From Aquisalimonas sp007126095 (GTDB lineage: Bacteria > Pseudomonadota > Gammaproteobacteria > Nitrococcales > Aquisalimonadaceae): DNA of 64,000 nucleotides. The translations under genes were made by a program, and so were the position numbers. Of the stretch, positions 1 through 9,146 are shown in pieces. Location of the stretch: contig NZ_JBLWFT010000002.1 in assembly GCF_048323695.1 (NCBI RefSeq), positions 248,001-312,000 of the forward strand, in the 5' to 3' direction. Positions within the stretch are counted from its first letter, which is position 1. Every line of letters starts with the position of its first letter. The notes under the pieces are model-generated. The model worked only from the letters and a program-made list of their open reading frames with translations, made no database searches and was not told the DNA's origin.

Positions 1-2843
1 ACGCCGCGGCCGCAGCAGAGTTCGTGGCGGAGTACGATGACGACGACGTCGATCAGGACCTGGTGGAGCTGTTTCTGGAGGAGGCCGACGACATTCTCGG
101 CTTCCTGGACGAGGCACTGGCCCGGTGGGAAGACGACCCGGAGCACGAGCGCTCCCTTGCCGAGTTGCAGCGCTCCCTGCATACGCTCAAGGGGGGCGCC
201 CGCCTTGCTCGTTTCGACCGGATCGCCACCTTGTGCCACGCAGTGGAAAGCCTGGTAGACGCGCTGGCGAACGGTCAGCTGGCGGCGGATGACGAATTCT
301 TCACCGTATTGCGGGACGCTTGCGACCGCCTGGCCGCGATGGTGGCGGCTGCCCGTGAGCACGGTGACAGCGGTGATGCCGAGGGGACCATTGCGCGCAT
401 CGAAACCCTGCAGGCCGGCGCCGGTGTGGCCCGGAGCGATGCCGGTGCAGTCGACGATACTGCCGATCGCGAGCTCATGGACGTCTTCCTCGAGGAGGCG
501 GCGGAGATCCTGCAGACCATCGAGGCCTCCCAGCAGGCGTGGATGGATGCCCCGGACGACATGGAGCGGCTGCGCGACCTGGAGCGGGCGCTGCACACCC
601 TCAAGGGCGGTGCGCGCATGGCCGGATACCGCCCGGTTGCTGATCTGAGCCATGCCATGGAGACGCTGCTGGCGCGGGCCCGGGACGGTGAAGTGGCCGT
701 GGATCACGCGCTGTTCGACCTGCTGGAACGCAGCCATGACCGTCTCTACCGTATGCGCGAACTGGCGGAGCGTGGCGCTGCCCTGGATGACGCGGATGAC
801 CTGATTGCCGAAATCGCCGCCCTGCAACAGCGCGGTGCAGCGGCGGATCAGCCCACCGTCGCTGCGCCGGCAGCGGCAGACGTTGCCGAAGGCGCTGCCG
901 ATGACAGCACGCGGGCTGAGCCCCCAGTGGCAGCCCGGCAGGACGACGACACACCCGCCGGCGGCGACCACGTGCGCGTGCGCGCCGATCTGCTCGACCA
1001 GCTGGTCGGCCATGCCGGTGAGGTCAGTATCTACCGGGCCCGGCTCGATCAGCAGGTCGGCGCCGTACGCTTCAACCTCGGTGAGCTGAACCAGACCGTG
1101 CATCGGCTGCGGGAGCAGTTGCGTACTCTGGACATGGAGACCGAAGCCCAGATTCTCCACCGTTACGATCGTGAAGACGAGGACCAGCCCGGCCGGGCGG
1201 CGACGAGGAGCCAGGCGGACGACAGCGCCTTCGATCCACTGGAGCTGGATCGGTATACCCGCATGCAGGAGCTGTCCCGGAGCCTGGGCGAGTCGGTGAA
1301 CGACCTTGCCAGCATCGAGTCCTTGCTGGATCATCTCGCTCGGGAGTCCGAGACGCTCCTCCTGCAGCAATCGCGAATCAACACCGAACTACAGGACGGC
1401 CTCATGCGGACCCGCATGGTGCCTTTCTCCAGCCTGGTGCCGAGGCTGCGGCGGATCGTCCGGCAGACCGCGGCGGAACTTGGCCGCAAGGCGCAGATCC
1501 GGGTTCAGGGTGCCCAGGGGGAAATGGACCGCACCGTACTGGATCGGGTGGTGGCGCCGCTGGAGCACATGCTGCGCAATGCGGTCGCTCACGGCATCGA
1601 GCTGCCGGAGACCCGACTGGCTGCGGGCAAGCCCGAGGCGGGCCAGATCACGCTGAGCCTGGATCGCGAGGGCGCCGAAGTAGTGATCCGGGTCGTGGAC
1701 GATGGCTCCGGGATGGATCTGGACGCCATCCGCCGCAAGGCGCTGGAGCGCGGGCTGCTGCGGGACGAGGCGGAACTCACTGATCGCGAAACCATGCGGT
1801 TCGTCATGGAGCAGGGGTTCAGCACGGCCACGGAGGTGACCCAGGTTGCCGGACGCGGTGTGGGCATGGACGTGGTCAACGCCGAGATCAAGCAACTCGG
1901 CGGCGCCCTGGACATCGACTCCGAGGCCGGTGCAGGCACGCGATTCACGGTACGCCTGCCGTTCACTCTGGCCATGAACCAGGCGCTGCTGTGCACGGCC
2001 GGGGAGCAGGTCTACGCCATTCCGCTGACCAGCATCGACGGGGTCGTCCGGGTCACACGGGACCAGATGGAGACCTATCTGGCGCAGGGTGGCGATGGCG
2101 TCTACCACTACGCCGGACAGGACTATCAGGTCACCGCCCTGTCGCATCTGCTCGGCGATGGCGAACCCAATCTCGGCGGCCACCCCGGCCGTATCCCGGT
2201 CGTGCTTCTGCAGAGCGGCGATCACCGCCTTGCCATGCAGGTGGACGGTCTCATCGGTTCACGCGAGATCGTGGTCAAATCCGTCGGCCCCCAGATTAGC
2301 ACCGTCCCCGGCATTCACGGCGCCACCATCCTGGCGGACGGTCGTGTCGTGCTCATTCTCGAGATGGGGGCCTTGGTCCGCCAGGGGGCGGCACCGGAGC
2401 CGGAGCACGCTGCGCCAGAGTCGGAAGAAACGGACGTCAGACCGGACGCCACGGTTCACGACGAACCGCTGGTGATGGTGGTGGACGATTCCATTACCAT
2501 GCGCAAGGTTGCAGCGCGGTTGCTGGAGCGCCATCGCATGCAGGTGGTGACAGCCAGCGACGGCGTCGACGCCGTCGCCAAGCTCCAGGACACCGTCCCC
2601 GATGCCTTGGTGCTGGACATCGAGATGCCGCGCATGGACGGCTACGAGCTTGCGACGCACATGCGCAACGATGCGCGCCTGAGCGGGGTGCCCATCGTCA
2701 TGGTGACGTCGCGCACTGGTGAGAAGCACCGGCAACGCGCCTACGACATCGGCGTGGATCGCTATCTGGGCAAGCCCTACCAGGAATCCGAGTTGCTGGG
2801 GAATCTGGGCGAGGTACTGACGCAGAATCATGGCGGCGACTGA
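1..2843 (+). CDS. chpA: ChpA-type hybrid chemotaxis histidine kinase, 5' end cut by window
   Basis: This is the C-terminal part of a very large CheA-family kinase that signals to type IV pili. The frame is open to the left edge with no stop, so the true start lies outside; the GTG at 24 is only an internal candidate. Numbered from that GTG, two Hpt domains carry the HTLKGGAR motif at H53 and H191. They are followed by a dimerisation and ATPase core (N-box LRNAVAHG, DDGSGMD, GRGVGMD), a CheW-like domain around 650-790 and a C-terminal receiver with D865 in the LDIEMPRMDG context. Two Hpt domains plus a fused receiver exceed ordinary CheA and match ChpA. chpB overlaps the 3' end by 14 bases. 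Confidence 0.9.
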   Translation, partial: AAAAAEFVAEYDDDDVDQDLVELFLEEADDILGFLDEALARWEDDPEHERSLAELQRSLHTLKGGARLARFDRIATLCHAVESLVDALANGQLAADDEFFTVLRDACDRLAAMVAAAREHGDSGDAEGTIARIETLQAGAGVARSDAGAVDDTADRELMDVFLEEAAEILQTIEASQQAWMDAPDDMERLRDLERALHTLKGGARMAGYRPVADLSHAMETLLARARDGEVAVDHALFDLLERSHDRLYRMRELAERGAALDDADDLIAEIAALQQRGAAADQPTVAAPAAADVAEGAADDSTRAEPPVAARQDDDTPAGGDHVRVRADLLDQLVGHAGEVSIYRARLDQQVGAVRFNLGELNQTVHRLREQLRTLDMETEAQILHRYDREDEDQPGRAATRSQADDSAFDPLELDRYTRMQELSRSLGESVNDLASIESLLDHLARESETLLLQQSRINTELQDGLMRTRMVPFSSLVPRLRRIVRQTAAELGRKAQIRVQGAQGEMDRTVLDRVVAPLEHMLRNAVAHGIELPETRLAAGKPEAGQITLSLDREGAEVVIRVVDDGSGMDLDAIRRKALERGLLRDEAELTDRETMRFVMEQGFSTATEVTQVAGRGVGMDVVNAEIKQLGGALDIDSEAGAGTRFTVRLPFTLAMNQALLCTAGEQVYAIPLTSIDGVVRVTRDQMETYLAQGGDGVYHYAGQDYQVTALSHLLGDGEPNLGGHPGRIPVVLLQSGDHRLAMQVDGLIGSREIVVKSVGPQISTVPGIHGATILADGRVVLILEMGALVRQGAAPEPEHAAPESEETDVRPDATVHDEPLVMVVDDSITMRKVAARLLERHRMQVVTASDGVDAVAKLQDTVPDALVLDIEMPRMDGYELATHMRNDARLSGVPIVMVTSRTGEKHRQRAYDIGVDRYLGKPYQESELLGNLGEVLTQNHGGD

Positions 2844-3801
2844 CACCTCAACACGGCCGGGGCGCGTTCCCGTTCAGGTCGGCCTGATCGGGACCGCCGG
2901 CTCCGCCCGCGCCACCTTGTGCGAGGGTCTGGTCCGGCACGGGCTGGCCGTGGTGGCGCAGAGTGATCTGGCCAGCATGGCCACTGAACCGTTGCAAGGG
3001 GACGTGCAGGTTCTCCTGGTGGACCTCAACGGTGCCGGCGATGCCGACCTTGACGCCCTCGACCGGCTCATGGAGCGCGATGACCTGCCGCCGATGCTGT
3101 TCAACGAAGACGCCCCTGAGCAGCATCAGGCAGTCTGGATGCGGCGGCTCGCGGGCAAGCTCATGGCCATGGCGGGTACGGGGCTGGATGGCTGCACTGC
3201 AACTGCCGGCACGCCGGTGTGGGTGCTTGGGTCGTCGTTCGGCGGGCCTGAGGCAGTGAAGCGCTTTCTCGAGGCCGTCACGGATGTGCCGGATGCCGTG
3301 TTCATCCTGGTTCAGCACATCGGTGACGGCTTTGTCGATCTGCTGGCGGCTCAGCTCAACCGCACGACGCCGTTCCGCGTGGAATCCCTGACCACGGGGG
3401 TGGCGCTGCAGCCCGGTCGGGTGTACGTCATGCCGGTGGAGCACGCACTGCAGCTTTCCGATACGGAAGAAGTCATGCTGGTCCCCGACGCCGGCGCCGA
3501 TCACAGCTACAGCCCCAACATCGACGCCGTGCTAACGGCCGTGGCGCAGGTCTATGGGCCGCGCGCCGGAGCGATCATCTTCAGCGGCATGGGCGATGAC
3601 GGCGCCGCCGGCGTGCGCGCTATCGCCGCCGCGGGTGGTGAGGTCTGGGCCCAGGACGCCGCCAGCTGTGCGATCAGCAACATGCCGGACTGCGCAGCGG
3701 CCACCGGCGTGGTGACCCGGCGCGGAAACCCAGAGGAACTGGCGGGGGCCCTGATCCAGTACCTCCGCTCCGGAGTGGCCCAGCCGCCCAGCGCCTCATG
3801 A
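2830..3801 (+). CDS. chpB: CheB-like protein-glutamate methylesterase (ChpB)
   Basis: Predicted to remove methyl groups from the pilus chemoreceptor (PilJ-like), giving adaptation. The 323-aa protein has an N-terminal receiver-like fold (about 14-115) that lacks the usual acidic pocket and phospho-acceptor Asp. It is followed by a CheB methylesterase domain with the catalytic triad motifs GSSFGG (Ser about 136), VQHIGDGF (His about 163) and FSGMGDDG (Asp). The degenerate receiver suggests control other than direct phosphorylation, as seen in some ChpB/CheB homologues. The start overlaps chpA and the stop overlaps chpC, so the three are translationally coupled. Confidence 0.88.
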   Translation: MAATDTSTRPGRVPVQVGLIGTAGSARATLCEGLVRHGLAVVAQSDLASMATEPLQGDVQVLLVDLNGAGDADLDALDRLMERDDLPPMLFNEDAPEQHQAVWMRRLAGKLMAMAGTGLDGCTATAGTPVWVLGSSFGGPEAVKRFLEAVTDVPDAVFILVQHIGDGFVDLLAAQLNRTTPFRVESLTTGVALQPGRVYVMPVEHALQLSDTEEVMLVPDAGADHSYSPNIDAVLTAVAQVYGPRAGAIIFSGMGDDGAAGVRAIAAAGGEVWAQDAASCAISNMPDCAAATGVVTRRGNPEELAGALIQYLRSGVAQPPSAS

Positions 3802-4322
3802 CCATGGGTGCGGAGCGCAGCATGCCCCGCCAGAACGAGAAGGACGAGTCCATGCCCGAATCCGATGGCGCGATCCGCAGCCTCCTGCTACCGCTCGACG
3901 ATACCTACCTGCTGCTTCCCGGCACCGTCGTGGCGGAGGTGGTCGGTTACACCACCCCTCAGCCGGCGGCGCTGGACGAACCACCGGAGTGGCTGCTCGG
4001 TTTCGTGACCTGGCGTGGCCAGCAGGTGCCCTGCGTCGCCTTTGAAGCGCTGAACGGCCAGACGCTCGGCACTCCAGGGACCCGGGCGCGGACCGTGGTG
4101 CTCAAGGCCCTCGGCGCCCGCTCCGGCATGCCCTACATTGCCCTGCGGACACGCGGCATTCCGCGACTGATCAATGTCGAGCGGGAGGGTATCGAACCGC
4201 TGGATGAGCCGGATGCGCTGGGCCCGGCGGTGCGTGAGGCGGTGCTCGCCCATGGCGAACCCGCCCTGATTCCGGACATGGACGTCCTGGAGTCCCGGAC
4301 GCACCGGCTGCTGGTGAGCTGA
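3798..4322 (+). CDS. chpC: CheW-like adaptor protein (ChpC)
   Basis: A 174-aa CheW-domain protein that would couple receptors to the ChpA kinase. The fold shows in the stretch from LLLPLDDTYLLLPG, through the LGFVTWRGQQVPCVAFE core, to the C-terminal TRGIPRLINV strand. The ATG at 3798 overlaps the chpB stop by 4 bases. In-frame ATGs at 3822 and 3852 are alternatives, the latter beginning nearer the CheW core. Position after chpA-chpB matches Pseudomonas chpC. The upstream pilGHIJ genes are expected outside the window. Confidence 0.82.
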   Translation: MTMGAERSMPRQNEKDESMPESDGAIRSLLLPLDDTYLLLPGTVVAEVVGYTTPQPAALDEPPEWLLGFVTWRGQQVPCVAFEALNGQTLGTPGTRARTVVLKALGARSGMPYIALRTRGIPRLINVEREGIEPLDEPDALGPAVREAVLAHGEPALIPDMDVLESRTHRLLVS

Positions 4323-4323
4323 G

Positions 4324-5055
4324 GTGCGTGTCCCCAGGATCCACGTGGCCGAGACGCTGGAAGAGGGCCGGGAGCTCCTCCTCGAAGGCGCCGCCGCCAA
4401 TCACCTGAGGGTGCTGCGTCTGCGCAGCGGGCATCCGCTGGTGGTCTTCGACGGGCACGGGCTCAGCCACGACGCCGAACTGTGCACCATCGAGCGTCGC
4501 CGGGCCACGGTGCTGCTCGGTGCCCGCCGGGATGAGCCGGCCGAGTCGCCGCTGCCGACCGTCCTGATCCAGGGGGTGAGCAAGGGCGACCGCATGGACT
4601 GGGCGATCCAGAAGGCGGTGGAGCTGGGAGTCACGCAGATCGTGCCGGTACTCACCGCCCGCAGCGTTGCCAACACCGATACGGACCGGCTGCGCAAGAA
4701 GGACGCGCACTGGCACGGGGTCATGGTGAGCGCCTGCGAACAGTGCGGCCGCAGCGTTCTGCCGCGACTGGAGCCTGTTCAGCGGCTCATGGATTGCTGG
4801 GAGGCCCTGCCCGGCGGTATGCGACTGGTGCTGCATCCGGACGACGGTCAGCGCCTCGGTGAGCTCACTGCCCCCGGCGGTGAAGGCTGCAGCCTGCTGG
4901 TGGGGCCGGAAGGGGGCTTGAACGACCAGGAGCTGACCGCCGCCCGGGGGCAGGGGTTTGCGCCGGTGCGTCTCGGGCCGCGCGTTCTGCGGACCGAGAC
5001 GGCGGGCGTGGCAATGCTGGCCGCCCTGCAGGCGCTCTGGGGTGATCTGGCCTGA
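4324..5055 (+). CDS. rsmE: 16S rRNA m3U1498 methyltransferase RsmE
   Basis: Methylates N3 of U1498 in 16S rRNA using SAM. The 243-aa length is normal. The C-terminal SPOUT knot carries the family signature LLVGPEGGLNDQE followed by RLGPRVLRTETA. The N-terminal PUA-like part begins RVPRIHV. The GTG start at 4324 lies one base after the chpC stop, with no closer ATG, so it probably rides on the chp transcript. The stop codon sits inside a 14-bp palindrome shared with the convergent bioA. Confidence 0.93.
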   Translation: MRVPRIHVAETLEEGRELLLEGAAANHLRVLRLRSGHPLVVFDGHGLSHDAELCTIERRRATVLLGARRDEPAESPLPTVLIQGVSKGDRMDWAIQKAVELGVTQIVPVLTARSVANTDTDRLRKKDAHWHGVMVSACEQCGRSVLPRLEPVQRLMDCWEALPGGMRLVLHPDDGQRLGELTAPGGEGCSLLVGPEGGLNDQELTAARGQGFAPVRLGPRVLRTETAGVAMLAALQALWGDLA

Positions 5056-5065
5056 GGGCCCTCAG
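5052..5065. repeat. 14-bp perfect palindrome holding both convergent stop codons
   Basis: CTGAGGGCCCTCAG is a perfect palindrome. The rsmE TGA (5053-5055) and the bioA TGA on the opposite strand (5062-5064) are its mirror images. A 6-base gap separates the two genes. It could form a short hairpin in either transcript, but there is no U-tract, so terminator function is only a guess. Confidence 0.5.
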
Positions 5066-6411
5066 TCGCGGGTGGCGATATCGATGCCCTCGGCCGCCAC
5101 CGTGGCCAGGTGGTCGATCTGCTCTTCGGTAATGACGTAGGGCGGCATGAAATACACCACGTTGCCCAGCGGGCGGAGCAGCGCCTCGCGGGTCAGAGCG
5201 TGCTGGTAGACGCGGATGCCGCGGCGTTCCTGCCACGGGAACGGGGCCTGCGCTGACTTGTCGCGTACCATCTCCATGGCCAGCACCATGCCGTGCTGGC
5301 GGATCTCCCCCACGTGCGGATGGTCTTCCAGATGGGCAACAGCCCGGCGCATGTGGGCTGACAGCGCCCGGTTGCGGGCGATGACGTCGTCGTCCCGGAA
5401 GATGTCGAGGGTCGCCAGGGCCGCACGGCAGGCGATGGGGTTGCCCGTGTAGCTGTGGGAGTGCATGAACGCCCGCAGGGTGGCGAAATCGTCGTAGAAC
5501 GCCTCGTAGACGTGGTCGCTGGTCAGTACCACCGCCAGGGGCAGATAGCCGGCGGTCAGCCCCTTGGAGAGCAGCAGGAAGTCCGGGACGATGCCGGCCT
5601 GCTCGCAGGCGAACAGCGTCCCCGTGCGACCGAACCCGGTGGCGATCTCGTCGGCGATCAGGTGGACCCCGTGCCGGTCGCAGGCCTCGCGCAGGAGTTC
5701 CAGGTAGACCGGGTCGTACATGCGCATGCCGGTGGCACACTGGAGCAGGGGCTCGACGATGACGGCGGCCGTTTCGTGGGCATGCGCCTCCAGCGCCGCC
5801 TCCATGTGGGCGAACATGCGCCGGCTGTGTTGCTCCCAGCTCATGTCCGGATCCCGGTGAAAGCAGTCCGGGGAGGGGACCGTAACCGCTTCCATCAGCA
5901 GCGGCTTGTAGGTCTCCTTGTAGAGGGCTACATCGCCCACGCCCAGGGTGCCGAGCGTCTCGCCGTGGTAGCTCTGGGTCAGGGTGATGAACTTGGTCTT
6001 GTTTGGATTGCCGCAGTTCTTCCAGTAATGGTAGCTCATCTTCAGCGCCACCTCGACGGCGCTGGAGCCATTGTCCGTATAGAAGCACCGGCTCAGGGGG
6101 GCGGGCGTGATCTCCACCAGTCGTTCCGAGAGCTCCACCACCGGTTCGTGAGAGAAACCGGCCAGGATGACGTGCTCGAGGTTGTCGATCTGGTCCTTCA
6201 GCGCGGCGTTGATGCGGGGGTTGGCGTGCCCGAACAGGTTCACCCACCAGGAGCTTATGGCGTCCAGGTAGCGGTTGCCGTCAAAGTCGTGCAGCCAGAT
6301 GCCCTCGCCGCGCTTGATCGGGACCAGGGGCAGCCACTCGTGGTCCTTCATCTGGGTACACGGGTGCCAGACGGCGTTCAGGTCGCGCGCGATGACGTCG
6401 CGGTTACTCAT
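5062..6411 (-). CDS. bioA: Adenosylmethionine-8-amino-7-oxononanoate aminotransferase BioA
   Basis: PLP enzyme of biotin synthesis that moves an amino group from SAM to KAPA to form DAPA. The 449-aa protein shows HPCTQMKDHEW near the N-terminus, SSWWVN, the GSSAVEVALKM cofactor loop, DEIATGFGRTG and the PLP lysine in LLLSKGLTAGY. These distinguish BioA from ornithine or GABA aminotransferases. It stands alone, without bioB, F, C or D, and is separated from metF by a strong terminator, so it should have its own promoter in or just downstream of that hairpin. It uses SAM as amino donor, a loose thematic link to the neighbouring methyl-cycle genes. Confidence 0.94.
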   Translation of the reverse strand: MSNRDVIARDLNAVWHPCTQMKDHEWLPLVPIKRGEGIWLHDFDGNRYLDAISSWWVNLFGHANPRINAALKDQIDNLEHVILAGFSHEPVVELSERLVEITPAPLSRCFYTDNGSSAVEVALKMSYHYWKNCGNPNKTKFITLTQSYHGETLGTLGVGDVALYKETYKPLLMEAVTVPSPDCFHRDPDMSWEQHSRRMFAHMEAALEAHAHETAAVIVEPLLQCATGMRMYDPVYLELLREACDRHGVHLIADEIATGFGRTGTLFACEQAGIVPDFLLLSKGLTAGYLPLAVVLTSDHVYEAFYDDFATLRAFMHSHSYTGNPIACRAALATLDIFRDDDVIARNRALSAHMRRAVAHLEDHPHVGEIRQHGMVLAMEMVRDKSAQAPFPWQERRGIRVYQHALTREALLRPLGNVVYFMPPYVITEEQIDHLATVAAEGIDIATRD

Positions 6412-6452
6412 GATCCTGCTCCACGCTGCGGGTTCGATGGCCGTAAACGAAA

Positions 6453-6487
6453 AACGCCTCTTCAGGTTTACATCCTGAAGAGGCGTT
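6453..6487 (-). terminator. Rho-independent terminator after metF
   Basis: A perfect 14-bp inverted repeat (AACGCCTCTTCAGG and its complement) with a 7-base loop. On the minus strand it is followed by a run of T residues (the A-run at 6450-6454 on plus). It lies 28 bases beyond the metF stop and upstream of bioA, so it should end the methyl-cycle transcript and insulate bioA. Confidence 0.9.
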
Positions 6488-6514
6488 CGACCTTACCGCC
6501 AGAGTGGAAGCGGA

Positions 6515-7402
6515 TCAATCCGCGGCCGCGGCCTTCTGTTTCCGGGTGAGCCCCAGATTGTTCCATATGGCTTCGGACGCCTTGGCCTGGTTCAGCGTGT
6601 AGAAGTGCAGGCCCGGGGCGCCGGCATCCAGCAGATCGGCGCACATCTGCGTGACCACGTCGATGCCGAACGCCTGCAGGGATTCCTTGTCACCCTTGGC
6701 GTCGTACGCTTCCAGACGCTTGCGCAGCCAGCGCGGGATGTCGGCACCGCACATGTCGGAGAAGCGGGCCAGCTGCTGGAAGTTCACGATGGGCATGATG
6801 CCGGGCACGATGGGAATATCCACGCCCATCTTCTCGCAGCTCTCCACGAACCGGTAGTAACCCTCCGGTGCGAAGAAGTACTGGCTCATGGCGCTGTCGG
6901 CGCCGGCATCCACCTTGCGCTTGAAGTTCTCCAGATCGGAGAAGGCATCCTTGGCCTCCGGGTGGATCTCCGGGTAGCACCCCACCTCGATGTGAAAGTG
7001 GTCGCCGTGTTCCTGGCGGATGAACTCCACCAGCTCGTTGGCGTACTTGAAGTGGCCCGGGCCGCCGCCCGTGCCCGAGGGCATGTCGCCACGCAGGGCC
7101 ACGATGTTGCGGATGCCGTTCTCGCGATAGCGGTTCAGCAGCTCGCGGATGCTGTCCGGCGTCGCGTCGATGCAGGACAGGTGCGGCGCCACGTCGATGC
7201 CGGAGCGCTTCTGGATGTCGACCACCGTCTCGAACGTGCGCTCGCGCGTGGATCCGCCCGCGCCGAAGGTCACCGAGAACAGGCGCGGCCCCAGCGCCTG
7301 CAGGCGCTCGCGGGTCTTGCGCAACCGCTCTTCCCCTTCCTCGTTCTTGGGCGGGAAGAACTCGAAACTGAAAACCGGTGAGTGTTTCTTCTGGGATTCC
7401 AT
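6515..7402 (-). CDS. metF: 5,10-methylenetetrahydrofolate reductase MetF
   Basis: FAD enzyme reducing methylene-THF to methyl-THF, the methyl donor for turning homocysteine back into methionine. The 295-aa length is standard. The sequence opens with SFEFFPPKNEEGE, followed by SVTFGAGGSTR, HLSCIDAT, ALRGDMPSGTG and PGIMPIVNFQQ, all MetF hallmarks. It is the last gene of the minus-strand block GSMT-SDMT-metK-ahcY-metF. A GC-rich hairpin precedes it and a strong terminator follows. In this setting it feeds one-carbon units into the SAM pool consumed by betaine synthesis. Confidence 0.96.
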   Translation of the reverse strand: MESQKKHSPVFSFEFFPPKNEEGEERLRKTRERLQALGPRLFSVTFGAGGSTRERTFETVVDIQKRSGIDVAPHLSCIDATPDSIRELLNRYRENGIRNIVALRGDMPSGTGGGPGHFKYANELVEFIRQEHGDHFHIEVGCYPEIHPEAKDAFSDLENFKRKVDAGADSAMSQYFFAPEGYYRFVESCEKMGVDIPIVPGIMPIVNFQQLARFSDMCGADIPRWLRKRLEAYDAKGDKESLQAFGIDVVTQMCADLLDAGAPGLHFYTLNQAKASEAIWNNLGLTRKQKAAAAD

Positions 7403-7465
7403 CTGTCACCCCCGTATTGCGGGAATCATCGCCGGAGCGGCCGGTTGCCGCTGCGGCGATGCGGG

Positions 7466-7497
7466 CCGCCCGGCCGCCGCACGCGGCGGCCGGGCGG
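7466..7497. repeat. GC hairpin between ahcY and metF
   Basis: A perfect 15-bp inverted repeat made only of G and C (arms 7466-7480 and 7483-7497, 2-base centre) fills the middle of the 119-base ahcY-metF gap. There is no U-tract on either side. It may slow or partly stop polymerase, or protect upstream mRNA from 3' exonucleases, giving different ahcY and metF levels. Confidence 0.7.
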
Positions 7498-7521
7498 GCC
7501 GAGGGACCGAAAGGCGGCCGC

Positions 7522-8928
<1,407 letters not shown>

Positions 8929-8951
8929 TGTTGCTGACTCCGATTCTCTAC

Positions 8952-9024
8952 AGCGCAGTTCGTATGAGTAGGCATCCGGCTGAGCCTGGCAGGCTTCTGG
9001 CCTGTTGCAGCGCTCCTCAGCCGG
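8952..9024 (-). ncRNA. S-adenosylhomocysteine (SAH) riboswitch in the ahcY leader
   Basis: On the minus strand the RNA begins with a perfect 9-bp P1 helix (CCGGCUGAG with CUCAGCCGG). It then carries the conserved core GAGCGCUGCAA, a 5-bp P2 hairpin (CAGGC with GCCUG), CCAGGCUC, and a downstream AACUGCGCU whose GCGCU can pair with AGCGC to form the pseudoknot. This matches the SAH riboswitch family (RF01057), including the order of elements. It ends 23 bases before the ahcY ATG and just upstream of its Shine-Dalgarno, so translational activation on SAH binding is the likely mode. Other riboswitch classes do not share this core. Confidence 0.93.
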
Positions 9025-9103
9025 ACGGCCAACCGCGGTATCCGCGGCCGGCAACCCTCACGCAGTACCCTCGGGCGCTGCGTGGACACTGATTAAGTCA
9101 CGC

Positions 9104-9132
9104 CTTGCCGGGAATGGTCCACCCCCGGCAAG
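9104..9132 (-). terminator. Possible attenuating hairpin after metK
   Basis: A 9-bp inverted repeat (CTTGCCGGG / CCCGGCAAG, 11-base loop) starts 14 bases past the metK stop. No clear U-tract follows, so any termination would be weak or Rho-assisted. It would reduce read-through from metK into the SAH-riboswitch leader of ahcY. Confidence 0.45.
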
Positions 9133-9146
9133 CCTGGCACATCGGC

